A stretch of DNA of 64,000 nucleotides from Sphingomonas sp. EC-HK361 (GTDB lineage Bacteria > Pseudomonadota > Alphaproteobacteria > Sphingomonadales > Sphingomonadaceae): the NCBI RefSeq assembly GCF_902498785.1, contig NZ_LR701494.1, positions 124,001-188,000 of the forward strand. The letters are read 5' to 3'. Under the pieces are notes generated by a model. The model was given only the letters and a program-made list of their open reading frames with translations. It did no database searches and had not been told where the DNA came from. Positions 55,558 to 64,000 of this stretch are shown here, in pieces (position 1 is the first letter of the stretch; each line of letters begins with the position of its first letter). The position numbers and the translations under genes were made by a program.

Positions 55558-58316
55558 TGGCCGTCCTCCGGGCCTTCGGCAAGGTCGTCGCCCGGTAGAG
55601 CATCGGGCACCGGCGCTTCGGCGACGGGACCATCGGACAGGTCGATTTCCGCTTCGTCCTCACTCTCTTCAATCCGCGCCGCGGAGACGACGTGCTCGTT
55701 TTCGGCGACGCGGAAGATGGTGACGCCCTGGGTGTTTCGTCCCGCGACACGGATGTCGCCAACGGTCGTACGGATCAGCTTCGCCTGGTCGGTCACGAGC
55801 ATCAGCTGCTCGCCATTATGCGCGGGGAAGCTGGCGACGACGGGGCCGTTGCGCTCCGACGTGACGATGTTCGTAATGCCCTGACCGCCGCGGTTGGTGC
55901 GGCGATATTCGTAGGCGGACGTCCGCTTGCCATAGCCGTTGGCCGTGACGGTGAGAATGAACTCCTCCGCCGCCTCGAACTCGGCCATGCGTTCGGCGCT
56001 GAGCGTGACCTCGCGGTCGCCGTCCTTCCACGGGGCGGCTTTCAGATAATCCTCGCGCTCCTGCGGGGTCGCGTCGAAGCCGCGCAGGACCGAGAGCGAG
56101 ATGACTTCATCCCCATCGGCCAGCCGGGCACCACGCACGCCGGTCGAATCGCGGCTCTGGAACTCGCGGACGTCGGTCGACGAGAAGCGGATCGCCTTGC
56201 CCGCGCGGGTGGCGAGCAGCACGTCGTCATCCTCGGTCAGCAGCGATACGCCGATGAGCCGGTCGTCCGATCCGTCCTCGAACCGCATCGCGATCTTGCC
56301 CGACGATCGGATGTTGGCGAACGCGTCCATCGAATTGCGCCGCACGCTGCCCTTCGCTGTCGCGAACATGACGTGAAGCTTGCTCCACTCCGCCTCATCC
56401 TCGGGGAGCGGCAGCACGGTTGAGATCGTCTCGCCCGCTTCGAGCGGAAGGAGATTGACCATCGGGCGGCCTCGGGTCGCCGGACCACCTTCGGGCAGGC
56501 GCCATACCTTGAGACGATAGACCTTGCCCGCGGTCGAGAAGAACAGGACGGGCGTGTGCGTCGAGGTCACGAACAGGTTCGTGATGACGTCCTCGTCCTT
56601 CGTCGCCATCCCGGCGCGGCCCTTGCCGCCGCGCTTCTGCGCGCGGAAGGTCGCGAGGCTGGTGCGCTTGATATAGCCCTCGACCGTGACGGTGACGACC
56701 ATGTCCTCCCGCTCGATCAGGTCTTCGTCGTCGATGCCGTCGGCGGCGTTGGCGATCTCGGTGCGGCGCGGGGTTGCCGATTCATCGCGGACCGCGATCA
56801 GTTCGTCGCGCATCACCGCGAACAGCTTCTTGCGATCGGAGAGGATGGCGAGCAATTCCGCGATCGAGTCGGCAAGGCCTTGCAACTCGTTGCCGATCTC
56901 GTCACGCCCCAGCGCGGTCAGACGGTGGAGGCGCAGGTCGAGGATCGCGCGGACCTGGATTTCGGACAGGCGGTAGGTGTCGCCGGTGACTTCGGCCTCG
57001 ACCGCTTCGACGAGGCGGATATAGGGCGCGATCTCCGCGATCGGCCAATCCCGCGAGAGCAGCTTCGCGCGCGCATCGGCGGGCGACGACGCGCCGCGGA
57101 TGATCTTCACCACCTCGTCGAGGTTGGTGACCGCGATGACAAGGCCGAGCAGGATGTGCGCGCGGTCACGGGCCTTGGCGAGCTCGAACTTCGAACGCCG
57201 GGTGATGACCTCCTCGCGGAAGCCGATGAACGCCGAGATAATGTCGCGCAGGTTCAGCAGTTCGGGCCGACCGCCGCGGATCGCGAGCATGTTGGCGGCG
57301 AACGAACCCTGCGCGGGGGTGTGCCGCCAAAGCTGGTTGAGCACGACTTCGGGGGTCGCGTCTCGCTTCAGGTCGATGACGATCCGCACGCCTTCGCGGT
57401 TCGATTCGTCGCGAATGTCGCTGACGCCCTCGATCCGCTTGTCCTTCGCGGCTTCGGCGATCTTTTCAACCAGCGCGTTCTTGCCCTGCTGGAACGGGAT
57501 TTCGGTCAGCACGATCGATCGCCGATCGCCGCGTCCTTCCTCGATGATGTGGCGCGATCGCAGCAGGATCGAGCCACGGCCGGTTTCGTAGGCCGATCGC
57601 GCGCCCGAGCGGCCGAGGATGATCGCCCCCGTCGGGAAATCGGGGCCGGGGACGATCTCGAGCAGCTCCTCGGTCGTCAGCTGGGCCTCGCCGCTCTCCA
57701 TCCGGTCCATGAAGGCAAGGCACGCGGTGATGACTTCGCCCAGATTATGCGGCGGGACGTTGGTCGCCATGCCGACCGCGATACCGCCGGCGCCGTTGAC
57801 CAGCAGGTTGGGAAAGCGTGCCGGCAGGACGGCAGGCTCACGTTCCGATCCGTCATAATTGGGGACGAAATCGACGGTGTCCTTGTCGATATCCTCGAGC
57901 AGCGCATTGGCCGACTTCGCAAGCCGCGCCTCGGTGTAGCGCATGGCCGCGGCCTTGTCGGGATCCATCGACCCGAAATTGCCCTGACCGTCGATCAGCG
58001 GCAGCCGCATCGACCAGTCCTGGCTCATCCGCACCAGCGCCTCGTAGATCGAGCTGTCGCCGTGCGGATGGTATTTACCCATCACGTCACCGACGATGCG
58101 GGCGCACTTGCGATAGGGGCGGTTGTAGAGGAAGCCGTTTTCGTTCGCGGAATGCAGGATGCGCCGGTGCACCGGCTTCAGCCCGTCGCGCACATCGGGC
58201 AGCGCACGGGCGACGATCACACTCATCGCGTAATCGAGATAGCTCGTCTTCATCTCCTCGACGATGGAGATGGGGGCAATGTCCGAAGGGTCGGCGAGGA
58301 CGGTCTCGTCGGTCAA
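55554..58316 (-). CDS. gyrA: DNA gyrase subunit A
   Basis: This 920-residue type II topoisomerase subunit introduces negative supercoils with GyrB. The catalytic Tyr is in [10 protein letters not shown]. The quinolone region reads [18 protein letters not shown]: Ser at the E. coli position 83 equivalent is kept, and position 87 has Glu in place of Asp. The C-terminal beta-pinwheel has the GyrA-box [10 protein letters not shown]. The tail is acidic and Pro-rich. It is divergent in regulation from the small secreted protein gene upstream, across a strong hairpin. Confidence 0.97.
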   Translation of the reverse strand: MTDETVLADPSDIAPISIVEEMKTSYLDYAMSVIVARALPDVRDGLKPVHRRILHSANENGFLYNRPYRKCARIVGDVMGKYHPHGDSSIYEALVRMSQDWSMRLPLIDGQGNFGSMDPDKAAAMRYTEARLAKSANALLEDIDKDTVDFVPNYDGSEREPAVLPARFPNLLVNGAGGIAVGMATNVPPHNLGEVITACLAFMDRMESGEAQLTTEELLEIVPGPDFPTGAIILGRSGARSAYETGRGSILLRSRHIIEEGRGDRRSIVLTEIPFQQGKNALVEKIAEAAKDKRIEGVSDIRDESNREGVRIVIDLKRDATPEVVLNQLWRHTPAQGSFAANMLAIRGGRPELLNLRDIISAFIGFREEVITRRSKFELAKARDRAHILLGLVIAVTNLDEVVKIIRGASSPADARAKLLSRDWPIAEIAPYIRLVEAVEAEVTGDTYRLSEIQVRAILDLRLHRLTALGRDEIGNELQGLADSIAELLAILSDRKKLFAVMRDELIAVRDESATPRRTEIANAADGIDDEDLIEREDMVVTVTVEGYIKRTSLATFRAQKRGGKGRAGMATKDEDVITNLFVTSTHTPVLFFSTAGKVYRLKVWRLPEGGPATRGRPMVNLLPLEAGETISTVLPLPEDEAEWSKLHVMFATAKGSVRRNSMDAFANIRSSGKIAMRFEDGSDDRLIGVSLLTEDDDVLLATRAGKAIRFSSTDVREFQSRDSTGVRGARLADGDEVISLSVLRGFDATPQEREDYLKAAPWKDGDREVTLSAERMAEFEAAEEFILTVTANGYGKRTSAYEYRRTNRGGQGITNIVTSERNGPVVASFPAHNGEQLMLVTDQAKLIRTTVGDIRVAGRNTQGVTIFRVAENEHVVSAARIEESEDEAEIDLSDGPVAEAPVPDALPGDDLAEGPEDGQ

Positions 58317-58380
58317 ATCTCAAGGCTTTCGGGTTGTGTCGAATTGGTGACACATCCCTAGCCCAGCGCGCGGCGCCTGA

Positions 58381-58420
58381 CCACCCCCGCGCGCACGTGT
58401 ACGCGTGCGCGCGGGGGTGG
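58381..58420. terminator. GC-rich hairpin between the small secreted gene and gyrA
   Basis: Arms of 17 bp (ccacccccgcgcgcacg / cgtgcgcgcgggggtgg) around a 6-nt loop form a perfect palindrome. It lies just after the stop of the leftward gene at 58430 and before gyrA. There is no T-run, so it is more likely a Rho-aided or structural barrier, or a DNA-conformation site (the arms alternate CG/GC). Confidence 0.5.
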
Positions 58421-58429
58421 CGCTTTCCG

Positions 58430-58687
58430 CTATTTCTTGCAGGCCGTCTTGTTCGCGTTGCCCGCCTTCGAACAGTTGTAGGTGATCGACTTGCCGGTGC
58501 TGGTCTTGGTGGTGACCATCCGGCCGGCCACAGCCGGATGCGTGGTGCGCGCGACGGCGTGGGTCGTCGTCTTCATCGCGACCGTCTTCGTCGCCGTCGT
58601 CTTGGCGGGCGTCGTCGCCGCGAACGCGCTGGCGCCGCTGATGAGTGCCGCGCCGGCGAGCAACGTGAAGGGCAGGGATTTCGTCAT
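58430..58687 (-). CDS. Small exported Thr/Ala/Lys-rich protein
   Basis: This protein has 85 residues from ATG 58687. The signal peptide is MTKSLPFTLLAGAALISGASAFA. The mature part is low in complexity (TTPAKTTATKTVAMKTTTHA) and has a C-terminal segment with two Cys (YNCSKAGNANKTACKK) that could form a disulfide. It has no recognised family. A good ribosome site (caggagatgg) precedes the start. It lies upstream of gyrA on the same strand. Confidence 0.7.
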   Translation of the reverse strand: MTKSLPFTLLAGAALISGASAFAATTPAKTTATKTVAMKTTTHAVARTTHPAVAGRMVTTKTSTGKSITYNCSKAGNANKTACKK

Positions 58688-58808
58688 GATCCATCTCCTG
58701 TGCACGGTCGCCGGGGGGACCGCGACCTGTGGATCATGATATGCGCCGGATCGGCTGACGTTGCGGTGGCGTCGCGATGAAATCGTCGTCATCCGCGCAA
58801 TCGCCGGA

Positions 58809-59483
58809 TTACGGCGCGATTTCGCGGCCCTCCCAGTCGAAGACCTTGCCGCTGTCCGGCGCCTTCAACCCGTCGAGCACATCGAGAAGCTGCACCGCGG
58901 CGCGGTCGGGTGCAAAGCGGCGCCCGGGGCCGACATTACCCTGAAACGGCTTGGACAGCGCAGTGTCCACGGTGCCGGGATGCAGCCCGACCACGATCGT
59001 GCCGTCGTTGCGACGGCGCTCCTCGATCGCGATTGTTCGGATGAACTGGTTGAGCGCGGCCTTTGAGGCGCGATATCCGTACCATCCGCCCAGCCGGTTA
59101 TCGGAAATGCTGCCGATCCGCGCGGACAGCGCGGCGAAGATGCAGCGGCCGGAGCGCGGCATGACGGGCAGGAAATGCTTGGCGACGAGCGCGGGGCCGA
59201 CCGCGTTCGTCGCGAAATTGCGTGCCAGCCAGGTGGGGTCGAGGTCGCGCATCGCCTTTTCGGGGCCATGCTCGCCATCATGAAGCAGCCCGGTCGCGAC
59301 GATGACCAGATCGGGTGAGCCGACGGTCGTCGCGGCGGCGGCGATGCTTTCCTCGTCGGTCAGGTCGATATGCCGCGATCCGAAGGAGCGGGCGAGGCGG
59401 TGGACGTCCACGCCCTCGTCCTCGATCGCGTCCGCGAGCGCCTTGCCGATCCCCCCGCTCGCGCCGATGACGACCGCGCTCAT
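58809..59483 (-). CDS. Short-chain dehydrogenase/reductase (C-factor-like)
   Basis: This 224-residue Rossmann-fold oxidoreductase has the NAD(P) loop VVIGASGGIGKALADAI at residue 3 and the catalytic YxxxK in WYGYRASKAALNQF (Tyr at about residue 145). Ser in FAALSARIGSI is the third catalytic residue. The short length matches the CsgA/C-factor group. It overlaps yaaA by 4 bp (ATGA). The substrate is unknown. Confidence 0.88.
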   Translation of the reverse strand: MSAVVIGASGGIGKALADAIEDEGVDVHRLARSFGSRHIDLTDEESIAAAATTVGSPDLVIVATGLLHDGEHGPEKAMRDLDPTWLARNFATNAVGPALVAKHFLPVMPRSGRCIFAALSARIGSISDNRLGGWYGYRASKAALNQFIRTIAIEERRRNDGTIVVGLHPGTVDTALSKPFQGNVGPGRRFAPDRAAVQLLDVLDGLKAPDSGKVFDWEGREIAP

Positions 59484-60229
59484 GACTGCCGCACGAAGCG
59501 CCAGCGATTGGCGTCGCTCCCCGCAGCGTCGAAGGCATAACCGGCGCTGTCGAACCCCTTCATCGCCTCGACCTGATCGATCCGGTGCTCGACCAGCCAG
59601 CGCGCCATCATCCCGCGCGCCTTCTTCGCGTGAAAGCTGATGAACCGGCCGTCCGCTTCTTGGAATTCGACCGCAATGACGCGGATGTCAGGCGGCAGCT
59701 GCCCGTCGACCGATGCCCAATATTCCTGGCTGGCGAGATTCAGGATCGTCCCCGAGCCTTCCGCCTCCACATCTTCGGCCAGCACGCGGGCGATGCGATC
59801 CTGCCACCAGTCGGTCAGTTTCTTGCGCCGCGGCGCCCAGCGGGTGCCCATTTCCAGGCGATAGGGCTTCATCGGGTCGAGGGGGCGCAGCAGGCCATAC
59901 AGGCCGGAAAGCAGGCGGACGTGATCCTGCGCGAAGGCGATCGCGGCTTCGTCGAGGGTCTTTGGTTCCAACCCGGTGTAGACATCGCCCGCGAACGCAA
60001 AAATCGCGGGGCGGGCGGGGGCATCGGCAAAGGCGCGGAAACGGTCACTGTTCAGCTTTGCGAGCTTGTCGGAAATATGCATCAGCGCACCGAGCTTCTT
60101 GTGGCCGAGCCGGGCCGCCGCCGCTGCCAGCATTTCGGCCTCTGCCGCGAAGCGCGGCGTGCCGATGGCTGCCATGGGTAGCGGCGATTCGTAATCGAGC
60201 GTCTTGGCGGGCGAGAGCGTTGCGATCAT
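59480..60229 (-). CDS. yaaA: Peroxide stress protein YaaA
   Basis: This 249-residue protein has the YaaA/DUF328 hallmarks LSPAKTLDYESPL at the start, FAGDVYTGL, LLSGLYGLLRPLDPMKPYRLEMGT and FISFHAKKARGMMARWLVEHR. In E. coli it lowers free iron and limits DNA damage under hydrogen peroxide. It is coupled to the SDR gene by a 4-bp overlap. Confidence 0.93.
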   Translation of the reverse strand: MIATLSPAKTLDYESPLPMAAIGTPRFAAEAEMLAAAAARLGHKKLGALMHISDKLAKLNSDRFRAFADAPARPAIFAFAGDVYTGLEPKTLDEAAIAFAQDHVRLLSGLYGLLRPLDPMKPYRLEMGTRWAPRRKKLTDWWQDRIARVLAEDVEAEGSGTILNLASQEYWASVDGQLPPDIRVIAVEFQEADGRFISFHAKKARGMMARWLVEHRIDQVEAMKGFDSAGYAFDAAGSDANRWRFVRQS

Positions 60230-60394
60230 CGCGGCTGCGCCTAACCGCGCGGCGGGCAGTGTTCAATCGTCGTTCAGCGGTGGGGCGGCAACTGCATCGC
60301 GGCTCGGGCGTTCGCTTGAACGATTCCGATGCGCTGTCTAGAGCAGCGCTGCACTACGGCGCATCCCCTGCGCTGCACCAGGAGAGTTTCGACG

Positions 60395-61678
60395 ATGAAG
60401 ATGGTCTCGAAAATGGCGTTTGCTGCGGCGCTGATGGCCGGCGCCGGAAGTGTCGCAATTTCGACCCCGGCCTTCGCCAAGGACAAGAAGGAAGAGAACA
60501 AGGCGCCCGCGCTGAAGCTCAGCCCTGACGTCATCAAGGCAGCGCAGCCCGCGCAGACCGCGCTTGCCGCAAAGGACGTGGCGACGGCGACGCCGCTGGT
60601 CGCGCAGATCGAGGCGGCCGCGAAGACGGAGGACGATCGCTATGTCGCGCAGGCGCTGCGCCTGCAGCTGGAGGCGACCAAGCTTCAGGGCCAGAACGGC
60701 GCCGGCGAGGCCGCGCTCAAGGCACCGCTCGACGCGCTGATCGCGAACCCGAAGACGCCGGCGACCGACCTGCCGCGCTTCGTCTATCAGCGCGGCGTCA
60801 TCGCGTTGAACGAGAAGGACTATGCGACCGCGAACACGAGCTTCGCGCGCGCCAAGCAGCTCGGCTACAAGGATGCCAATATCGACCTTCAGATGGTGAA
60901 GGCCAAGATGGACTCGGGCGATATCGCGGGCGGCAGCGCCGCACTTCAGGCCGCGATCGATGCGCAGACCGCAGCGGGCGGCAAGGCTGACGAGCAGCTT
61001 TACAAATATGCCATCGCGAAGAACAACGCGAAGAAGGACAGCGCGGCAACGCTTGGGTGGGTCAAGAAGTGGGTCGTGGCTTATCCGACAACCAAGAACT
61101 GGCGAGACGCAATGGTGCTCTACGGCATCCAGCCCAACGCGCTCGCCACCCTCGACAAGGGGCAGAAGGTCGATCTCTATCGCCTGCTACGCGCGGGCAA
61201 GGCGCTGGCCGACCAGTATGATTACGAGATCTACGGCCAGTGGGTCTTCGACGCCGGCATCCCCTACGAAACGAAGGCGGTGCTGACCGAGGGCAAGGCT
61301 TCGGGCAAGATCCCAGCGAACAGCGACAACGCCAACAGCTTGCTGGCTGCGGCGAACAAGTCGATCGCCAACGAAGGCTCGCTGGCGGGGCTAGTGACCA
61401 AGGCGAAGGCGGCGGCAAACGGCAAGCTCGCGGTCGGCACCGGCGATGCGTATCTCGGCTCGGGCAATTACGCGCAGGCCATCGAACTCTACAAGGTTGC
61501 GCTGCAGAAGGGCAGCGTCGATGCCGACGCGGTCAACACGCATCTCGGTATCGCGCAGGCGCTGTCGGGTGACAAGGCAAGCGCCAAGGCCACATTTGCC
61601 TTGGTGAAGGGCCAGCCGCGCGCACAGATCGCCGAATTCTGGACGACTTTCCTCGACAATCCGCCCGTCGCGGGCTGA
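60395..61678 (+). CDS. Exported protein with TPR-like helical repeats
   Basis: This protein has 427 residues from ATG 60395, preceded by a good ribosome site (ccaggagag). The signal peptide is KMVSKMAFAAALMAGAGSVAISTPAFA. The mature part consists of helix pairs with Ala/Tyr/Leu spacing like tetratricopeptide repeats (DYATANTSFARAKQLGY, NYAQAIELYKVALQKGSV). It is probably periplasmic and binds a partner protein. It is followed by a clear Rho-independent terminator. The family is common in sphingomonads but unnamed. Confidence 0.72.
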   Translation: MKMVSKMAFAAALMAGAGSVAISTPAFAKDKKEENKAPALKLSPDVIKAAQPAQTALAAKDVATATPLVAQIEAAAKTEDDRYVAQALRLQLEATKLQGQNGAGEAALKAPLDALIANPKTPATDLPRFVYQRGVIALNEKDYATANTSFARAKQLGYKDANIDLQMVKAKMDSGDIAGGSAALQAAIDAQTAAGGKADEQLYKYAIAKNNAKKDSAATLGWVKKWVVAYPTTKNWRDAMVLYGIQPNALATLDKGQKVDLYRLLRAGKALADQYDYEIYGQWVFDAGIPYETKAVLTEGKASGKIPANSDNANSLLAAANKSIANEGSLAGLVTKAKAAANGKLAVGTGDAYLGSGNYAQAIELYKVALQKGSVDADAVNTHLGIAQALSGDKASAKATFALVKGQPRAQIAEFWTTFLDNPPVAG

Positions 61679-61702
61679 CCCGTCGAACCTGACCTGAGGA
61701 GA

Positions 61703-61728
61703 GGGCGGTGCCTTGGTGCCGCCCTTTT
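61703..61728 (+). terminator. Rho-independent terminator
   Basis: gggcgg (61703-61708) pairs with ccgccc (61719-61724), followed by tttt. It lies 24 bp after the stop of the exported repeat protein and before the convergent Lrp gene. Confidence 0.8.
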
Positions 61729-61732
61729 CGTA

Positions 61733-62197
61733 TCAGTCGATGACGGGGACGCCCGATTGCGACTTCGCGGTGCGGATCGTCAGCGACGTCTTCACGCTCG
61801 CGACGTTGGGCGCAGGTGTGAGGTGGGTCGTCAGGATGCGCTGGAAGCTTTCCAGATCGGCGGCGACGATCTTCAGGATGAAGTCGATCTCGCCGTTCAG
61901 CATATGACATTCGCGGACTTCGGGAATCGCGGCGACGTGGTCCTCGAAGCTCGCGAGGTCGCGTTCAGCCTGGCTGCGCAGGCTGACCATTGCGAAGACC
62001 GTGATCGGGAAACCAAGCCGCGCGGGATCGAGATCGGCATGATAACCCCGGATCGCGCCCGCTTCTTCCAGTGCGCGCACCCGGCGCAGGCAGGGTGGGG
62101 CGGTCAGCCCGACGCGCTCCGCCAGATCGACGTTGGTCATCCGACCGTCTTCCTGCAACAATTTCAGGATTTGCCGGTCGATCCGATCGAACGCCAT
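61733..62197 (-). CDS. Lrp/AsnC family transcriptional regulator
   Basis: This protein has 154 residues from ATG 62197. An N-terminal helix-turn-helix is at about residues 20-50 (MTNVDLAERVGLTAPPCLRRVRALEEAG) and the C-terminal RAM domain binds amino acids and forms oligomers. It probably regulates amino-acid metabolism. It is transcribed away from the sensor kinase gene with a 187-bp gap. Confidence 0.9.
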   Translation of the reverse strand: MAFDRIDRQILKLLQEDGRMTNVDLAERVGLTAPPCLRRVRALEEAGAIRGYHADLDPARLGFPITVFAMVSLRSQAERDLASFEDHVAAIPEVRECHMLNGEIDFILKIVAADLESFQRILTTHLTPAPNVASVKTSLTIRTAKSQSGVPVID

Positions 62198-62384
62198 TCC
62201 AAAGCCCCTCTCTTTTACGCCACAATCGGCCGACGCTGGTGCGTTTGACCATAAGATAATTACCCCTGAACGCAATTGTCCCACATTGCAACGTGGGGGC
62301 AAATGCCCGCTTCCACCGCGGACTCGAGCAGGTTAAACAATCGCCGCGCCGCATCGCCGATGCGCGCGGAGCAAGGGGCGACGA

Positions 62385-64000
62385 GTGCGGTTCGACGACA
62401 GCCTGAAGACCGTCCTGGCTGCCGATACGACCACGGCATTCGGTGCGCAGTCGGCTTTCCGCCAGCTCGTCGATCTCCTCGGCCGCCGTCGAATCTCGAG
62501 CGACCCCGACCATATCGACCGCCTGCGGGTGCTTCGTGCGCACGTGCCGGCGAGCGTTCGCGCCGCCTGTGCCCGGGCGCTGGCGCTCGCGGTTCCCGAA
62601 GCGCCGCTCGTGGCGTTCTTCGCCGAGGATGAGCCATCGATCGCCGCCCCCGTCCTGCGCGGCGTCACGTTGACGCCGGAGGCGTGGTGCGGTCTGCTGT
62701 CCGGCCTTGGCCCGACCGGGCGCGCGGTGTTGCGATCGCGGCGCGATCTACCAGCAGAAGTCATGCGCGGACTCGACAGCTTCGGGTCGGTCGACTTCTC
62801 GCTTCCTGGCCCGAAAGTGGCAGCATCTGCGCCGGCAGCGGTCAACCAGCCTACGGCACCCGCGCACGGTGCGGGACCCTTCGTGGCGCTGGGCGAGGTC
62901 GCGCGCAAATTGCCCGTCGTGGAGGAGGCGCTCCGCCATGCCGAGGGTGCGCAGACGGAAGACGCGCCAGCCACAGCGCCGCATTTCGAGATTTCGGACC
63001 TTGTCGCGCGGATCGCCGCCTACCAAAAGGACCGAACGGTTCCCGAGGCCTCAGCCAGCGACGCCCCGGCCGACCGCTTCGATTTCGAAACCGATGCCGG
63101 CGGGATCGTCTGCTGGGTCGGCGCCGGCGTGCGCGGTGCGCTGATCGGGCTGTCGCTGACCGGGCTGCAGGGGGAGGACGGTCACGTCGTGGACGGCGTC
63201 GTGGCGGGCGCCTTCCGTCGGCGTAGCGGCTTTCGCGATGCGCGGATGACGGTCGGCGGCGGATCGGCAATGGCCGGGCCCTGGCGCATTTCGGCGGTGC
63301 CGTGCTTCGACGAACATAGCGGACGGTTTACTGGCTTCCGCGGGCTCGCAAGGCGCCCGCGCGCCGATGAAAGCGCGGCGCCGAGACGGTCGGTGAATAT
63401 CGGCGCATCCGAATCGCTTCGTCGCCTGGTGCACGAACTCCGCACGCCGACCAACGCGATCGCGGGCTTTTCGGAATTGATCGAAACCGAGCTCATGGGC
63501 CCGATCGACCCGCGCTACCGCGATCGCGCCCGCGCGATCCGCCTGCAGGCAGGCGACCTGATTGCCGCGATCGAGGATCTCGATATCGCGGCGCGTATTG
63601 CGGGCGATACGCTCGAATTGCGTCCCGGCCAGGTCGATGCAGGGGCGTTGATCCGGGGTTTGATCCGGGACCTCGAACCCTTGGCGAGCCTTCGCGGCTC
63701 TCGCGTAACGCTCGACGCAATAGACGCCGCGGTTGCCGTCGCGGGCGACGACCGCGCGGTGGAGCGGCTGATCGGGCGATTGTTGTCGGCGATTGTTTCG
63801 GCCGGTGGCCCGGGCGAAGCGATCGGCATTACGCTTCGCCGCGAAAACGACGCTATCGCGATCGATGTGGACCGCCCGGCCGCGCTCGCGGCGATCGGCG
63901 ACGATGCGCTGCTGCGGATCGACGCGGAAAGCGAGGCGGCGATGCCCGGCGCGCCGCTTCTCGGCACAGGCTTTGCTCTGCGCCTTGCGCGCAATCTCGC
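62385..64000 (+). CDS. Sensor histidine kinase with intact H-box and degenerate ATPase domain (partial)
   Basis: The gene starts at GTG 62385 (aagggg before it) and runs off the window; about 538 residues are visible. The N-terminus (about residues 15-135) is all-helical with HEAT-like repeats (RVLRAHVPASVRAACARALA, FFAEDEPSIAAPVLRGVTL), similar in pattern to DUF2336. A PAS-like region follows (about 230-330). The H-box LVHELRTPTNAIAGFSELIE has the phosphoacceptor His350. The ATPase domain lacks the N-box Asn (RLIGRLLSAIVSAGG) and a clear G1 motif (AIDVDRPAALAAIG); a G2-like GTGFALRLARNLA is at the edge. It may need another protein to phosphorylate its His. Confidence 0.8.
   Translation, partial: MRFDDSLKTVLAADTTTAFGAQSAFRQLVDLLGRRRISSDPDHIDRLRVLRAHVPASVRAACARALALAVPEAPLVAFFAEDEPSIAAPVLRGVTLTPEAWCGLLSGLGPTGRAVLRSRRDLPAEVMRGLDSFGSVDFSLPGPKVAASAPAAVNQPTAPAHGAGPFVALGEVARKLPVVEEALRHAEGAQTEDAPATAPHFEISDLVARIAAYQKDRTVPEASASDAPADRFDFETDAGGIVCWVGAGVRGALIGLSLTGLQGEDGHVVDGVVAGAFRRRSGFRDARMTVGGGSAMAGPWRISAVPCFDEHSGRFTGFRGLARRPRADESAAPRRSVNIGASESLRRLVHELRTPTNAIAGFSELIETELMGPIDPRYRDRARAIRLQAGDLIAAIEDLDIAARIAGDTLELRPGQVDAGALIRGLIRDLEPLASLRGSRVTLDAIDAAVAVAGDDRAVERLIGRLLSAIVSAGGPGEAIGITLRRENDAIAIDVDRPAALAAIGDDALLRIDAESEAAMPGAPLLGTGFALRLARNL

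Noticed and set aside
58381-58420. Classical intrinsic terminator
   Set aside because: The stem is strong but no T-run follows on either strand, so it is kept only as a possible terminator with low confidence.

Overview
The window is 64 kb of high-GC alphaproteobacterial chromosome. It most resembles a member of the Sphingomonadales (Sphingomonas or a close relative). The evidence is a TonB-dependent receptor at the left edge, a 14-gene nuo operon with separate nuoC and nuoD followed by birA, coaX, rnj and a DUF1467 gene, a LexA box of the GTTC-N7-GTTC type, and many short palindromic repeats built on a core like ctgagcttgtcgaag. No prophage, transposase, CRISPR array or rRNA was seen. One tRNA (Glu, anticodon TTC) is present.

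Layout. 1-5.2 kb: TonB-receptor tail, a metallo-beta-lactamase-fold hydrolase, a dienelactone-hydrolase-like enzyme, a glutathione S-transferase and two divergent L,D-transpeptidases. 5.2-14.8 kb: a propionyl-CoA to succinyl-CoA block (pccB, methylmalonyl-CoA epimerase, methylmalonyl-CoA mutase, bioB, the pccA 5' part, suhB). It also holds a small ribbon-helix-helix/coiled-coil gene pair and two small exported-protein genes. pccA is cut off inside the biotin-carboxylase domain at a 72-bp perfect inverted repeat and runs in frame into suhB. 14.9-30.3 kb: nuoA to nuoN, interrupted by two small unknown ORFs that overlap their neighbours and by several palindromic repeats. 30.3-34.3 kb: birA, coaX, rnj, DUF1467 and a small unknown gene.

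34.3-40.5 kb is a signalling-like cluster. It contains a large coiled-coil membrane protein, an HPt-like protein lacking the phosphoacceptor histidine, a degenerate nucleotidyltransferase/membrane protein, a DUF2336-like protein and a histidine kinase whose H-box histidine is a glutamine. 40.5-47.6 kb: gltA, gltX, comEC, lexA with an SOS box, and moeA. 47.8-48.9 kb: an orphan, lower-GC gene with a HEPN-type R-N-x3-H motif. 49-52.6 kb: an EmrAB-type efflux pair with a MarR regulator and a palindromic operator candidate. 52.8-62.2 kb: recJ, tRNA-Glu, DUF488, DUF952, gyrA, a small secreted protein, an SDR, yaaA, an exported repeat-type protein and an Lrp/AsnC regulator. The right edge cuts a second sensor kinase that has a normal H-box but a degenerate ATPase domain.

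How the parts connect. The propionate block needs biotin (bioB in the block, birA after nuo) and B12. Succinyl-CoA enters the TCA cycle (gltA) and NADH goes to complex I. The most unusual items are the pccA/suhB junction, the two complementary degenerate kinases, the orphan HEPN candidate, and the small RHH gene pair with a nested palindrome at its start. All function calls come from reading motifs and context; no database search was possible.
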